From Nocardia flavorosea NBRC 108225 (GTDB taxonomy: Bacteria; Actinomycetota; Actinomycetes; Mycobacteriales; Mycobacteriaceae): a stretch of 64,000 nucleotides of DNA. Under the pieces are notes generated by a model. The model saw nothing but the letters and a program-made list of their open reading frames with translations. It had not been told where the DNA came from and made no database searches. The DNA is taken from assembly GCF_001613385.1 (NCBI RefSeq), contig NZ_BDCG01000027.1:1-64000 (forward strand). Reading direction: 5' to 3'. Made by a program: the position numbers and the translations under genes. Shown piece by piece: positions 1-9,308 of the stretch; the first letter of the stretch is position 1, and each line of letters begins with the position of its first letter.

Positions 1-330
1 GTCGACATCCTCGTCGGTGGTATCGGCGAGCAGACGGTGAACCGAACCCGCGGCGTTGTTGACCAGGCCGTCGAGGGCTCCGAAGTGTTCGACTGCCGCA
101 GCCACAGTACGGTCGACATCGGCCCGATTCGCGACATCGCAGGCCAAGGACAGTCCGACGCCGCCGAACGACTCGAATTCGCCGACTACCGCGTCGCATT
201 TCGACTTCGTCCGGCCGCAGAGGACAACCTGAGCCCCCTCCTTGGCGAGGGCCAGTGCGGTACCGCGGCCGATCCCCTGTCCGACCCCCGTCACGAGTAC
301 GGTCTTTCCGGCCAATCTGGTGCCTGTCAT
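1..330 (-). CDS. SDR family oxidoreductase, 3' end outside the window
   Basis: The first ~110 residues of a classical short-chain dehydrogenase: start MTGTRLAGKTVLVTG, the glycine-rich NAD(P)-binding motif GVGQGIG, then CDV and NNAAG at the expected spacing. The ATG is at 330 on the minus strand; the catalytic Tyr-Lys half lies beyond base 1. It closely resembles the complete SDR at 59340-60092 (same MTGTRLAG start, same ALALAKEGAQV and SLACDVA segments), so the two are paralogues at opposite ends of the window. It probably reduces or oxidises a hydroxyacyl-CoA or alcohol intermediate; the substrate is unknown. Confidence 0.85.
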   Translation of the reverse strand, partial: MTGTRLAGKTVLVTGVGQGIGRGTALALAKEGAQVVLCGRTKSKCDAVVGEFESFGGVGLSLACDVANRADVDRTVAAAVEHFGALDGLVNNAAGSVHRLLADTTDEDVD

Positions 331-457
331 CTTCGCTCCTTCATCCTCTGTGAACCGGGGTAGCTTGTGCCGGTACCGCCCGAAGTCGTTCCGCCGAGCG
401 CACACCGAGCTGCCGACTACGGCGCTGCCGAGTCGATCGGGACCACAGTGGGATATA

Positions 458-470
458 TAGTTAGTTTATT
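458..470 (+). promoter_or_regulatory. Candidate operator, TAGTTAnATnATT-type site a
   Basis: TAGTTAGTTTATT in an AT-rich island between the partial SDR and the binding-protein gene. It lies 128 bases before the SDR start (read on the minus strand) and is one of about 17 similar sites in the window. Confidence 0.4.
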
Positions 471-530
471 GGACTGTATACGCTGTGTGGGCGGCCAGCC
501 GGCCGAACCGGTCGACCGGCCATGGCTGTA

Positions 531-1742
531 CTACCGCTTCGGTTCCGGGGCACAGGTGGTGTTCAGGCCATTCGGTGCGACCAGTCCGCCGTCGGCGATC
601 TTGTACTCCCAGAAGCATCGATTGATGCGTGCAGTCGGATCTGTGTACGTCAGGCCGGGAAGGAGTCCGTCGGCGGTGTAGTTGTCGATCTCGGTCAGCG
701 CCGCCATGAGGTCACCGGCGGCGACGACGTCTTTCGAGCCGACGTTCTTCATCGCTTCCCGCAGGACGAGACCCACCATCCACGATGTCGCCGTGTGTGG
801 ACCGAACTTCTCGTCTTCGGGTCCTCGGTAGTCGGTATCCATCGACGCGCGGTAGTCCTGGGTCTCCGGTACGTCCAGGAAGTACGGGAACGAAGCCTGC
901 GGGACGAGTGCGTTCGACAGCGCGGGTGTCTCCAGCACGGTCTCGGAGATCACCTCGACGGGATAGACCCAGATCGGTTCATATCCTTGCTGCTTACAGG
1001 ACGGGGTCACGCGCTCGGCGGGCACGCCGGACAGCACGACGGCCTCGGCGTCGGCGTCCTTCGCGGCCAGGCACGGAGCGGTGTAGTCCGACTGATTCGG
1101 ATCGATCGCGGCTTCGTACACCGACTCCAGGCCGAGATCCGCGAAGATCGGCTTCTTCTGCCTTGCGGCCTCGACGGCGACAGACAGAGCGGAGGTGTAG
1201 AAGATCCCCATCCGTTGCGCACCGGCCGATTGCGCGACCATGCCCTGGGCGTAGGAGGTTCCGTACACGGTCGTCTGGACCGGGAACAGGTTGCCGCCCT
1301 CCTGCCACATGGGACCCGACGCCTGCCCGCCGATGAACGGGATGTTCGTCTGAGCGGCGTAATCGGACCACGCCGCGCTCTGGGTCGACCAGGCGGCGAT
1401 CGCGTCGACTTTCTCGTTCTCGACCAGATCTTTGACCGCCGTGAGCGACTTGGCCGGGTCGTTGCCGTCATCCTTGACCACGATCTCGATCGGATGATTG
1501 TCCAATCCGCCGCGGCCATTCGTTGTCGCGGCCCACGCCTTCAGCCCTTCGGCAGATGCTCCGTGCGCCAGACCCGGATTGTTCGACATCGTGGCGACCA
1601 CGCCGATCGTGATGGGCGTGCCGGTCGCGGTCGACTGTGTCGTCGGCCTGTCCTCGCCACACGAGACGAGACTTGCGGTCATAGCGCCGCAGACTCCCAG
1701 TGTGAGCGCGACACGCACTCTCCGCGTGAATGATCTAACCAT
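531..1742 (-). CDS. ABC transporter substrate-binding lipoprotein (branched-chain amino acid type)
   Basis: A 403-residue periplasmic-binding-protein-like lipoprotein. It has an Arg-rich n-region, a hydrophobic segment and a lipobox LVSC with Cys28 as the predicted lipidation site. The mature part begins with the TIGVVATMSN strand and ends with a Cys-containing tail (RCFWEY...TTCAP) shared with the second binding protein at 5658-6857; the two are clearly paralogues. A Shine-Dalgarno sequence GAGGAG precedes the ATG. It is divergent from the permease/ATPase genes and very likely feeds them. LivJ/LivK relatives bind amino acids, amides or aromatic acids; the ligand here is unknown. Confidence 0.9.
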   Translation of the reverse strand: MVRSFTRRVRVALTLGVCGAMTASLVSCGEDRPTTQSTATGTPITIGVVATMSNNPGLAHGASAEGLKAWAATTNGRGGLDNHPIEIVVKDDGNDPAKSLTAVKDLVENEKVDAIAAWSTQSAAWSDYAAQTNIPFIGGQASGPMWQEGGNLFPVQTTVYGTSYAQGMVAQSAGAQRMGIFYTSALSVAVEAARQKKPIFADLGLESVYEAAIDPNQSDYTAPCLAAKDADAEAVVLSGVPAERVTPSCKQQGYEPIWVYPVEVISETVLETPALSNALVPQASFPYFLDVPETQDYRASMDTDYRGPEDEKFGPHTATSWMVGLVLREAMKNVGSKDVVAAGDLMAALTEIDNYTADGLLPGLTYTDPTARINRCFWEYKIADGGLVAPNGLNTTCAPEPKR

Positions 1743-2078
1743 TTCTGCGCTCCTCTTCTGCGCCGAAGACGCTCCGCGAACCGTGCCACCGGGACATGCT
1801 CACCGGCGGGCAAGATCCGACCGATGAGACCTCGTACCCAGGGGCTTCGCCATCGCCTGCGCAACCATGCGGACCGGGTCACGAACGGATGCTCGGAGTA
1901 TGCCACGTCACACTGAGGCATGGATATTGTTAGCTAAATCATATATACATATGGTGTCGACGTTCTGCCGGTTCGTCCACCGATGTCACCACCTCGGCCG
2001 TCCGAGTGGAGTTCGTAACGTCGCACTGTTGTCGCGGCCGGTCTTCGCGGCCCATGGCAATCACTGAGGAGTAGTAGA
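1743..2078. other. Divergent intergenic region, binding protein / ABC transporter
   Basis: About 336 bases without a convincing gene. It holds the ribosome-binding sites of both flanking genes and one AT-rich island near 1925-1955 carrying site b, which is the likely promoter/operator zone for both directions. Confidence 0.6.
1931..1944 (+). promoter_or_regulatory. Candidate operator site b
   Basis: TAGCTAAATCATAT, followed by ATATACATAT, in the divergent region between the binding protein and the fused ABC transporter. It matches the shared motif apart from C at position 4 and the last base. Confidence 0.4.
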
Positions 2079-4838
2079 GTGACCGAGCTGTTGCCATTTG
2101 TCATAGCCGGGCTGGCCATGGGTTCTGCCTATGGTCTCGCCGGCACCGGATTGGTCTTGACATACAAGACATCCGGCATCTTCAATTTCGGGCACGGTGC
2201 GCTCGCCACCGTCGCCGTGTACGTCTTCTACTACCTGTACAACGAGCTCGAGTTGTCGCTGGTTCTCAGCCTGCTCATCAGTGTGCTCGGCGTGGGCGTC
2301 GTACTGGGGCTCGGGATGGAGCGACTGTCGCGGAGCCTGTCCGAGGTCCCGGTGGCCCTTCAAGTCGCCGCCACAGTCGGTTTGATCCTCGTTGCACAGT
2401 CTGTAGCGCGGCTCTGGTTCGGATCGAACCCGATGACCTTCCCGGATTACATGCCCTCCGGCATCGTGAATCTCGGCAGTGTTGCGGTCAGCTACGCACA
2501 GTTGATCATCGTCGGAATCGCGTTGGTCGCGACGGCCGGACTGAGTATCTTCTTCCGGATCGCTCGCCTCGGGGTCGCGATGCGCGGAGTTGTCGACGAT
2601 CCGACTCTGCTCGCAATGACGGGCACCTCCCCGAACACAGTCCGCCGCATCGCGTGGATCATGGGCTCGATCTTCGTATGCCTGTCCGGCGTACTGCTCG
2701 CGCCGAGCGTCAATCTCGATGCTGCGGTCCTGACCCTCCTCGTTGTGCAGGCATTCGGCGCTGCGGCCATCGGACGATTCTCGAATATTCCACTCACCTA
2801 CGCCGGCGGGCTCGTCATCGGAATCGCCTCCGCGCTGATCACTCGTTACGTCAGCAGCGAGAACCAGTACCTCGCGGGACTGAGCCAGAGCCTGCCGTAC
2901 ATCGTGCTGTTCATCGTCTTGATCATCACGCCGCGCGCCAAGCTCATGGATCGGCGTCTCACCCTGAAGCGGCCGCATCGAGTGTGGCGGGCTCCGGGCA
3001 GGGTTCAGCTGATCGGCGCGGCGATCTTGCTCGTCCTCTTGGCGGCGGGCCCCTTCTGGTTCGGGTATCGGCTGTCGTCGTTCACTGTCGCGTTGACATA
3101 CGTCATTCTGTTCATGTCGCTGGGGCTGCTGGTGAAGAGCTCGAACCAGGTGTCCTTGGCGCATATCGGTTTTGCCGCGATCGGATGTGTGGTCTTCGCC
3201 AAAGCCCAGAACGAGTGGGGGCTCCCGTGGCTTCTCGCCTTGATCGCCGCCATCGTCATCGCGATCCCGATCGGAGCCGTCATCGCGCTCCCCGCATTGC
3301 GGCTCAGCGGTGTCTTCCTCGCGTTGGCGACCTTCGCATTCGGGTTGATTCTCGAGACGATGTTCTACAACAGTACGTTGATGTTCGGCCCGACCACCGC
3401 CGGTGTGCGGGTCGAACGCCCGAGTTTCCTCGGGTTCGACTCCGACCGCGGCTACTACTATCTGGTCTTGTCGATCGCCGCGATCTGTGCGGTCGCACTG
3501 GTGGCTGTCCATAGGAGCCGGCTCGGCCGGTTGCTGCGTGGACTCGGGGAAGCCCCCGTGGCGTTGGAGACCCACGGCGCGTCTGTCCGAGTGATGAAGC
3601 TGATCGTCTTCTGCTTGTCCGCGGCGGTCGCGGCACTCGCAGGCGCATTGTTCGTCGGTACGTTCGGGTCGACGGGCAGCACGTCTTTCCCGTCCTTCAA
3701 CTCGCTGACCCTGCTCGTCCTACTCCTGCTGATGCTGGGCGGGATGCCGTGGTACGCGGTGATGGGCGCGTTCATGCTGATTCTGCTGCCGACGTGGTTG
3801 CCGGGAGGCGCGACCACAAGCGAACTTCTGACGATGTTGTTCGGTATCGCGGTCATCGTCAACGGGCTGCAGGGCGGGAAAACACCCTCATTGCCGCCAC
3901 GCGTCACCGACTTCCTGGACCGTGTCGGCGGACGGCGGCCGGTGGAATCGGAACCGGAGACTGTCGCGGCGGAGCGGGAAATCGGACCGGACACACCCAC
4001 GGACCCGCCGGTTGCCGTTCCCCACGGCCCGGAGTCTGCCGCAAGCGGATTACAGGTCAAAGGACTGCAGATCAGGTTCGGTGGCCACGTCGCGGTCGAC
4101 GACGTCTCACTCGACGCTCCGCTCGGACGTATCACCGGACTCATCGGCCCGAACGGCGCAGGCAAGACCACGATGTTCAACGCTTGTTCGGGTCTGCTCG
4201 AGCCGACAAAGGGCCGAGTATTTTTGAAAGGGCAGGACATCTCGTCGAAGCCGCCCGCCGTCCGAGCACGGATGGGTCTCGGCCGAAGCTTTCAGCGCAT
4301 GCAACTGTTCGACAGTATGACCGTCGCCGAGAACATCGCTCTCGGGCGTGAGGCCGGTATGGCCGGCAGTAACGTCCTGACCCAGTTCGCAAGCTCACCT
4401 CGCGACCGGGTCGTACTGGCCGAAGAGACCGCCGATGCCATGCGGCTCTGCGGCATCACTCATTTGGCAGATCACCAGGCGGGAATGCTGTCGGTCGGTC
4501 AACGTCGGCTGGTCGAGCTCGCGCGAGCGTTGGCGGGAGACTTCGACGTTCTTCTCCTCGATGAGCCGTCCTCGGGGCTCGACCGCCGCGAAACGGAGGC
4601 ATTCGGGCAGATCCTCCGAACAGTAGTCCGAGATCGAAGGATCGGAATACTGCTGGTCGAGCACGATATGAGCCTGGTCATGGACATCTGCAGCTACCTG
4701 TATGTTCTCGACTTCGGCGTGTTGATCTTCGAGGGAACACCGTCCGAGGTCGCGTCGAGCGCAGAGGTTCGCGCCGCGTATCTCGGTGAGGAGACTCCCC
4801 TTGCACCGTCGACTATCACTACTACAGCGAGAGCGTAG
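2079..4838 (+). CDS. Fused branched-chain-type ABC transporter: LivH-LivM-LivG
   Basis: A 919-residue fusion. Residues ~1-285 are a LivH-like permease (hydrophobic helices, GTGLVLTYKTSGIFNFGHGA near the start), ~290-600 a LivM-like permease, ~600-650 an acidic/proline-rich linker, and ~655-905 a LivG-like ATPase. The ATPase has Walker A GPNGAGKT (~690), signature LSVGQ (~804) and Walker B DVLLLDEPSSGLD (~822-834). The start is GTG with GAGGAG just upstream. These are normally three separate genes; no frame break is visible, so one polypeptide is expected in the inner membrane with the ATPase in the cytoplasm. The second ATPase follows after 2 bases. It probably imports the starting compound of the pathway. 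Confidence 0.93.
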   Translation: MTELLPFVIAGLAMGSAYGLAGTGLVLTYKTSGIFNFGHGALATVAVYVFYYLYNELELSLVLSLLISVLGVGVVLGLGMERLSRSLSEVPVALQVAATVGLILVAQSVARLWFGSNPMTFPDYMPSGIVNLGSVAVSYAQLIIVGIALVATAGLSIFFRIARLGVAMRGVVDDPTLLAMTGTSPNTVRRIAWIMGSIFVCLSGVLLAPSVNLDAAVLTLLVVQAFGAAAIGRFSNIPLTYAGGLVIGIASALITRYVSSENQYLAGLSQSLPYIVLFIVLIITPRAKLMDRRLTLKRPHRVWRAPGRVQLIGAAILLVLLAAGPFWFGYRLSSFTVALTYVILFMSLGLLVKSSNQVSLAHIGFAAIGCVVFAKAQNEWGLPWLLALIAAIVIAIPIGAVIALPALRLSGVFLALATFAFGLILETMFYNSTLMFGPTTAGVRVERPSFLGFDSDRGYYYLVLSIAAICAVALVAVHRSRLGRLLRGLGEAPVALETHGASVRVMKLIVFCLSAAVAALAGALFVGTFGSTGSTSFPSFNSLTLLVLLLLMLGGMPWYAVMGAFMLILLPTWLPGGATTSELLTMLFGIAVIVNGLQGGKTPSLPPRVTDFLDRVGGRRPVESEPETVAAEREIGPDTPTDPPVAVPHGPESAASGLQVKGLQIRFGGHVAVDDVSLDAPLGRITGLIGPNGAGKTTMFNACSGLLEPTKGRVFLKGQDISSKPPAVRARMGLGRSFQRMQLFDSMTVAENIALGREAGMAGSNVLTQFASSPRDRVVLAEETADAMRLCGITHLADHQAGMLSVGQRRLVELARALAGDFDVLLLDEPSSGLDRRETEAFGQILRTVVRDRRIGILLVEHDMSLVMDICSYLYVLDFGVLIFEGTPSEVASSAEVRAAYLGEETPLAPSTITTTARA

Positions 4839-4840
4839 AA

Positions 4841-5551
4841 ATGACTGAGAATGTTCTTCGAGTCGACTCTGTGACAGCCGGTTACGACGATGCGATCGTT
4901 CTGCGTGATGTGTCGCTCGGTGTCGGCCCCGGCTCCGTCGTCGCGTTACTCGGCCCCAACGGAGCGGGAAAGACCACGCTCCTCAACGTGGTCACCGGCG
5001 TGCTCCAGCCATCGAGCGGCCGCGTCGTGCTCGGCGGTGAGGATGTCACCAAGCGTGCGATAGCGCAACGTGCCAAGCGCGGTCTCTGTCATATCCCGGA
5101 AGGTCACGGCGTATTTCCGTCACTGACCGTCAAGGAGAACATCCTCCTGGCCGGTCCCCGCGGCAAAGAATCGGAGAGTTTCGACAAGGCCGTCGAAGCG
5201 TTCCCGGTCCTGGGAGAGCGGCGATCCCAGATCGCCGGCAGTTTGAGTGGTGGTCAACAGCAGATGCTGGCCGTCGTTCGCGCCTATATCCAGTCGCCGA
5301 AGCTGGTGCTCATCGACGAGGTCTCCATGGGGCTGGCGCCGGTCATCGTCGACCAGATCTTCGAATTCATCGAGCAGATCGCAGCACAAGGCACCAGCCT
5401 TCTCCTGGTCGAGCAGTACGTCAGCAGAGTCCTCGCCATCGCGTCGCATGTGTATGTGCTGAACCGAGGTGAGATCGCGTTCAGTGGGACACCCCAGGAA
5501 GCGTCGAGCAGTCAGGTGTTCGACACCTATCTGTCCGCCGCAAGCCACTGA
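4841..5551 (+). CDS. Branched-chain-type ABC transporter ATPase, LivF-like
   Basis: A 236-residue ATPase, the usual LivF length: Walker A GPNGAGKT (residues 38-45), signature LSGGQQQM (~135), Walker B LVLIDEVSMGLAP (~155) and a LVEQYV H-loop region lacking the usual His. Only 2 bases separate it from the fused LivHMG gene, so the two are co-transcribed and probably translationally linked. It would pair with the LivG domain of the fusion to energise uptake. Confidence 0.93.
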   Translation: MTENVLRVDSVTAGYDDAIVLRDVSLGVGPGSVVALLGPNGAGKTTLLNVVTGVLQPSSGRVVLGGEDVTKRAIAQRAKRGLCHIPEGHGVFPSLTVKENILLAGPRGKESESFDKAVEAFPVLGERRSQIAGSLSGGQQQMLAVVRAYIQSPKLVLIDEVSMGLAPVIVDQIFEFIEQIAAQGTSLLLVEQYVSRVLAIASHVYVLNRGEIAFSGTPQEASSSQVFDTYLSAASH

Positions 5552-5657
5552 AACAAATCATCTATCCAGGTGGCTCATCGAGTCGAGTCGGATTCTCGAG
5601 TGCACCTTTCGGTAACGAGTGCGGGTCGTTGTGGCCTGCCGTCAGTAGGAGAGTTCC

Positions 5658-6857
5658 ATGGTCGGATTCATAAAAACGAGAGCGCGGGTCGCTCTCGTGT
5701 TGGTGACGGTGGGTGCACTGTTCTCGGCAGTCACGGCCTGCGCTGCCGACAAACCGGTGACCGAATCGACGGCGACCGGTACGCCGATCAAGGTCGGTGT
5801 CGTCGCGACGCTGTCGAACCACGATGACCCGTACGAGGATGCGGTCGAGGGCTTCAAAGCATGGGCCGCGACGACGAACGGCAAGGGCGGCCTCGGCGGA
5901 CACCCCGTCGAGATCGTGGTCGAGGACGACGGTTCCGATCCCGCGAAAGCTTTGACAGCGGCGAAGCGACTGGTCGAGCAGGAAAGGGTCGCGCTTCTCA
6001 TTTCGTGGTCGTCCTTCGTCGCGGCATGGGCGGACTATGCGAACCAGAAGGAGATTCCGGTTCTCGGCGGCCAGTCGTCGGACCCGGCTGTGGAGAAGGG
6101 CGGAATGCTCTTTCCCGTAGCAACGACAATCTCCGGGTTGCTGTACTCGCAGTCGCTGGTTGCGAAGAACGCGGGGGTGAAGCGGATGGCGACGTTCTAT
6201 ACGTCGAAGGTTCCTGCCGCGGTCGAGGGCGCGCGGGTCAAGGAGAAGATCAACGCCGGCGTCGGCCTCGAGACGGTGTACGACGCGGCTATCGATCCGG
6301 GTCAACCGGATTTCACGGCAGCATGCCTGGCGGCGAAGAATGCCGGCGCCGAAGCCGTCGTCCTGGCGGGTGTACCCGCCGAGCGGATCGCGACCGGTTG
6401 TGACCAGCAGGGTTTCGACCCGCGCTGGGTGTACACCAACGAGTCCTTTCCCGAAGGTGTGCTGAACCACAAGGTGTTGATGTCGCATTTGCTGGCGCCG
6501 TCAGCCTCGTTCCCGTTCTTCCTCGAGATTCCGGAGACCGAGAACTACCGCGCATCGATGGATACCGATTACCGCGGGCCCGACGATGCCAAGTTCGGTC
6601 CGCGTACGAGCGTGGCCTGGATGACGGGCCTGGTTCTCGAGGAGGCGGTGAAGAACGCGGGCGCGAAGGACATCCTCGGGCCTGCGGACATCCTGGCCGG
6701 ACTGAAGAAGATCGACAACTTCACCGCGAACGGCCTGCTCCCGAACGTCTCTTACGTCGGCGACGGGCCCCGTCTCAACAAATGCTTCTGGGAGCTCCGC
6801 GCCGAAGACGGCGAGCTGACGGCCCCGAACGGCCTGAAGACGACATGCGCTCCGTAA
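5658..6857 (+). CDS. Second ABC transporter substrate-binding lipoprotein
   Basis: A 399-residue paralogue of the protein at 531-1742, with lipobox VTAC (Cys28), VGVVATLSN at the mature N-terminus and the identical stretch ENYRASMDTDYRGP/QDYRASMDTDYRGP near the C-terminus. SD AGGAG precedes ATG by ~6 bases. It follows the two transporter genes on the same strand after 106 bases. Two binding proteins around one transporter suggest two ligands, or free acid plus a conjugate. A strong hairpin follows. Confidence 0.9.
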   Translation: MVGFIKTRARVALVLVTVGALFSAVTACAADKPVTESTATGTPIKVGVVATLSNHDDPYEDAVEGFKAWAATTNGKGGLGGHPVEIVVEDDGSDPAKALTAAKRLVEQERVALLISWSSFVAAWADYANQKEIPVLGGQSSDPAVEKGGMLFPVATTISGLLYSQSLVAKNAGVKRMATFYTSKVPAAVEGARVKEKINAGVGLETVYDAAIDPGQPDFTAACLAAKNAGAEAVVLAGVPAERIATGCDQQGFDPRWVYTNESFPEGVLNHKVLMSHLLAPSASFPFFLEIPETENYRASMDTDYRGPDDAKFGPRTSVAWMTGLVLEEAVKNAGAKDILGPADILAGLKKIDNFTANGLLPNVSYVGDGPRLNKCFWELRAEDGELTAPNGLKTTCAP

Positions 6858-6896
6858 CGAAGGTCTGTCGACCAGGGCGCGGATATGAGCGGGGCT

Positions 6897-6935
6897 GGTG
6901 CACGATCGGGTCGCACTGCCACCCGATCGTGCACC
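6897..6935. terminator. Inverted repeat / rho-independent-type terminator
   Basis: A perfect 15-bp stem (6897-6911 with 6921-6935) and a 9-base loop, 39 bases after the second binding-protein gene. No U-tract follows, as is common in actinobacteria. Confidence 0.65.
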
Positions 6936-7007
6936 GACTCCATTCCCGGTAACCGCGAAGGCAAGCCCCGCTGGGCGAGCTGCGCAGTTGCCGGTTACCG
7001 ACCTTTA

Positions 7008-7020
7008 TAGTGCAATAATT
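7008..7020 (+). promoter_or_regulatory. Candidate operator site c
   Basis: TAGTGCAATAATT, 82 bases before the PaaK-like ligase. The core TAGTGCAATAA recurs as the reverse complement before the SDR at 29277-30005 (site l) and as GGTGCAATA before DoxX (site j), forming a sub-class of the shared motif. Confidence 0.45.
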
Positions 7021-7102
7021 ACACACTACGGCCCGCCGATGTTTACGCTCTGGGGAGAGCGGGGCCTATCAGGGGGACGGCCAACCCACAGACGGAGGAA
7101 CG

Positions 7103-8449
7103 TTGACAAGACATGTCACGCCAGAGGCGCAGGATGCGGTGGACGATCGGGCCTACGGCCGGTTTCTGGAGCCGGACGTCGAACTCATGTCGCGCCGGGA
7201 AATCGAGCAGAACCAAGAACACGCAGTGGTGGAGCTCGTGCACTACGCGTGGGAGCACTCCCCCTTCTATCGCGAATTCTGGGGTAGCGCAGGTGTATCA
7301 CCGGACGACATCACGTCGTTGCACGACTTCTCGACCCGGATCCCGCTGCTGACAAAGGACGATATCCGGGCATACCGGGACCGGACGGGCGATCCGTTCG
7401 GCGGATTGCTGTGCGTCGACCGGTCGGAACTGACCTCGATCGTGACCAGTTCCGGCACGACGGGCGAACCCGAACTCATGGCCGAACGGTGGGACCGGAT
7501 ACCCCCCATCCCCACCGCATGCCTGCGCGACCAATGGGAATGGGGCCTGCGCCCCGGCGATCGAGTCGTCATTCCGACCGGCACGTTCAAGAACTATTGG
7601 GACACGCTCTACAGCGCGATGGGTCTCGTACCGATCTACATGGACGCCTGGATGGGCAACGGTGAACGCCTGCTCCAGGCAATCAAGCGCCACCGAGTCG
7701 CGTTCGTTCAGCTCGTGATGCCCCAGATTCTGGAGATCGAGTCGCTGGAGGCACGCTATGACATCCGGGACATGCTGTCCTCCCTGAAATACATCTCCTT
7801 CGCCGGGCAGCCGATGGGCGCGGTCCTGCGCCGGAAGGTCACCGAGGACTGGGGAGTGAACATAGCGACCTACACCAGCGCCGGTGATTGCGGGCTGGCA
7901 TGGGAGGGCACCGATTGCGAGGGTTATACGTTGTGGGAAGACACGATCTACCCCGAGATCGTGGACCCGGATACCCACCGCGAAGTCGGCGACCGCGAGA
8001 TCGGCGAACTGGTGGCCACCGACATCGATAATCGGGTCGCACCCTACATCCGGTTCCGGTCCGGGGATCTCGTACGCCGCACCAAACAAACCTCGGCACT
8101 GGGACGCAACCACTCCCGCATGTGGGTCGCCGGACGCATGGGCGACGAAACGATGATCGACGGGAAGGCCGTGGTGGTAGGCGATGTCTGGCGGATCGTC
8201 GAGACCCTCCCCGAGACGAGCGACGGAATGTTCCAGATAATCCGCTACGCGCCGAGTATGGACCGGCTGCGCCTCCGGGCCGGCTACGCCCCCGAACGCA
8301 CCGGTGATCTCGGCGAACTCGCACACCGACTCGTTTCACTGCTGGAATCCGAGTTGGGTGTCGGCGTGGACGTGGACCTGATGACGACCGACGAGATCCT
8401 CACGTTCAGCTCCAGCGTGGCGAAATTTCCGAGAGTGGTGAAGAAATGA
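7103..8449 (+). CDS. PaaK-like AMP-forming acyl-CoA ligase
   Basis: 448 residues, similar in size to phenylacetate-CoA ligases. The adenylate-forming signature TSSGTTGEP sits at ~residue 115, followed by the large central domain (VRRTKQTSALG hinge region ~330) and a short C-terminal domain ending KFPRVVKK. The start is TTG with GGAGGA 4-5 bases upstream; no ATG/GTG alternative has a better site. It should activate a carboxylic acid to its CoA ester with ATP. The next gene overlaps it by 4 bases (ATGA). PaaK relatives act on aryl acids, but the acid here is unknown. Confidence 0.85.
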   Translation: MTRHVTPEAQDAVDDRAYGRFLEPDVELMSRREIEQNQEHAVVELVHYAWEHSPFYREFWGSAGVSPDDITSLHDFSTRIPLLTKDDIRAYRDRTGDPFGGLLCVDRSELTSIVTSSGTTGEPELMAERWDRIPPIPTACLRDQWEWGLRPGDRVVIPTGTFKNYWDTLYSAMGLVPIYMDAWMGNGERLLQAIKRHRVAFVQLVMPQILEIESLEARYDIRDMLSSLKYISFAGQPMGAVLRRKVTEDWGVNIATYTSAGDCGLAWEGTDCEGYTLWEDTIYPEIVDPDTHREVGDREIGELVATDIDNRVAPYIRFRSGDLVRRTKQTSALGRNHSRMWVAGRMGDETMIDGKAVVVGDVWRIVETLPETSDGMFQIIRYAPSMDRLRLRAGYAPERTGDLGELAHRLVSLLESELGVGVDVDLMTTDEILTFSSSVAKFPRVVKK

Positions 8450-9150
8450 GCAGACAGTCGATGGTCGAGGCAACCGGCCGCATCGCTGCCGCACCCATCT
8501 ATGGCATCGTCAGCCTCGAAATCGGTGGCGAGCTTCTCGAATACGAGGTGAGCTGGGACGACGCGGAGCGCGATTTCCGGTGGGCGCTCGACATCATCCG
8601 CCGCGCGGGCATCGGCCCGGGCGACCACATCCTCTGCGCAACTCCCAACCACGAGTTGCCCTGGACCGGCCCGTTCATCCGGGCATTCCGCGAGGTGGGC
8701 GCGGTATTCATCCCTGTCGAACAACACGGATGGGACGCGCCCCGATTCACCTCGGTCCTCAACCGGTTGCCGATCACCGTGATATTCGGCCTCTGGCCCG
8801 AAACGGTGGCCGCCGTCGCGGCGCAGAATCCCGATCTCCGTGAGTTCTTCGCGAAACCACGGATCATCTGGGCCCGTCCGGATGCCGTGGGCGAGTTGGA
8901 ACAGGCCGGCATCGAATGCCTTCCGTTCGTCACGCTGGGACCCGCTCTGGGCCTCGGGCTTCCCGGCGGCGAGGGTGTGTACGTCGACGGGGACCAGTGG
9001 ATTCTGCGCTCCGAGCACGGGCAGATCGTGGTGTCCTCCGGCGCCACCCGCAGCACGGAACTCCGGGACGTGGCCACCGGTTTCAGTGGCAAGGCCGAAA
9101 AGTCCGGCTCTGATTGGGTGATTCGGCCGGGCATCCGGACGAATTCCTGA
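8446..9150 (+). CDS. Ligase-like partner protein, truncated adenylate-forming fold
   Basis: A 234-residue protein translated from an ATGA overlap with the PaaK-like ligase. Residues ~45-80 (RRAGIGPGDHILCATPNH, then VGAVFIPVEQHG) resemble the corresponding part of the ligase next door (GLRPGDRVVIPTGTF, MGLVPIYMDA). The SSGTTG phosphate-binding motif and the C-terminal lysine domain are absent. I infer a shortened homologue that may serve as a structural or regulatory subunit. It is not a fragment of the upstream gene, because it has its own start, its own coupling and an intact frame. No other family recognised. Confidence 0.65.
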   Translation: MSRQSMVEATGRIAAAPIYGIVSLEIGGELLEYEVSWDDAERDFRWALDIIRRAGIGPGDHILCATPNHELPWTGPFIRAFREVGAVFIPVEQHGWDAPRFTSVLNRLPITVIFGLWPETVAAVAAQNPDLREFFAKPRIIWARPDAVGELEQAGIECLPFVTLGPALGLGLPGGEGVYVDGDQWILRSEHGQIVVSSGATRSTELRDVATGFSGKAEKSGSDWVIRPGIRTNS

Positions 9151-9180
9151 TCTCTGTCTGCAGGAGCGCGACGACGCTCC

Positions 9181-9217
9181 GAAAGCGGGCCATCGCCTCG
9201 GGTGATGGCCCGCTTTC
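9181..9217. terminator. Rho-independent-type terminator
   Basis: A perfect 14-bp stem (9181-9194 with 9204-9217) and 9-base loop, followed by CGTTTG, 31 bases after the ligase-partner gene. Confidence 0.75.
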
Positions 9218-9308
9218 GTTTGTCCGCGGCACGGAGGGCTCAGCCGGCACGGGTGGTGAACCCCGAATGCCCTGGCCCGCTACCGCCCCATTGACAGAGG
9301 CTGACATT

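Noticed and set aside
2061..3575. Long antisense frame (504 codons) opposite the fused ABC transporter
   Set aside because: Composition is Arg/Gln/Asp-rich with no domain. It lies fully opposite a gene with clear membrane helices and ATPase motifs; GC-rich codon bias makes such frames common.
5562..6488. 308-codon antisense frame over the second binding protein
   Set aside because: No motif, Arg/His-rich; the plus strand has a lipoprotein signal and a conserved fold.
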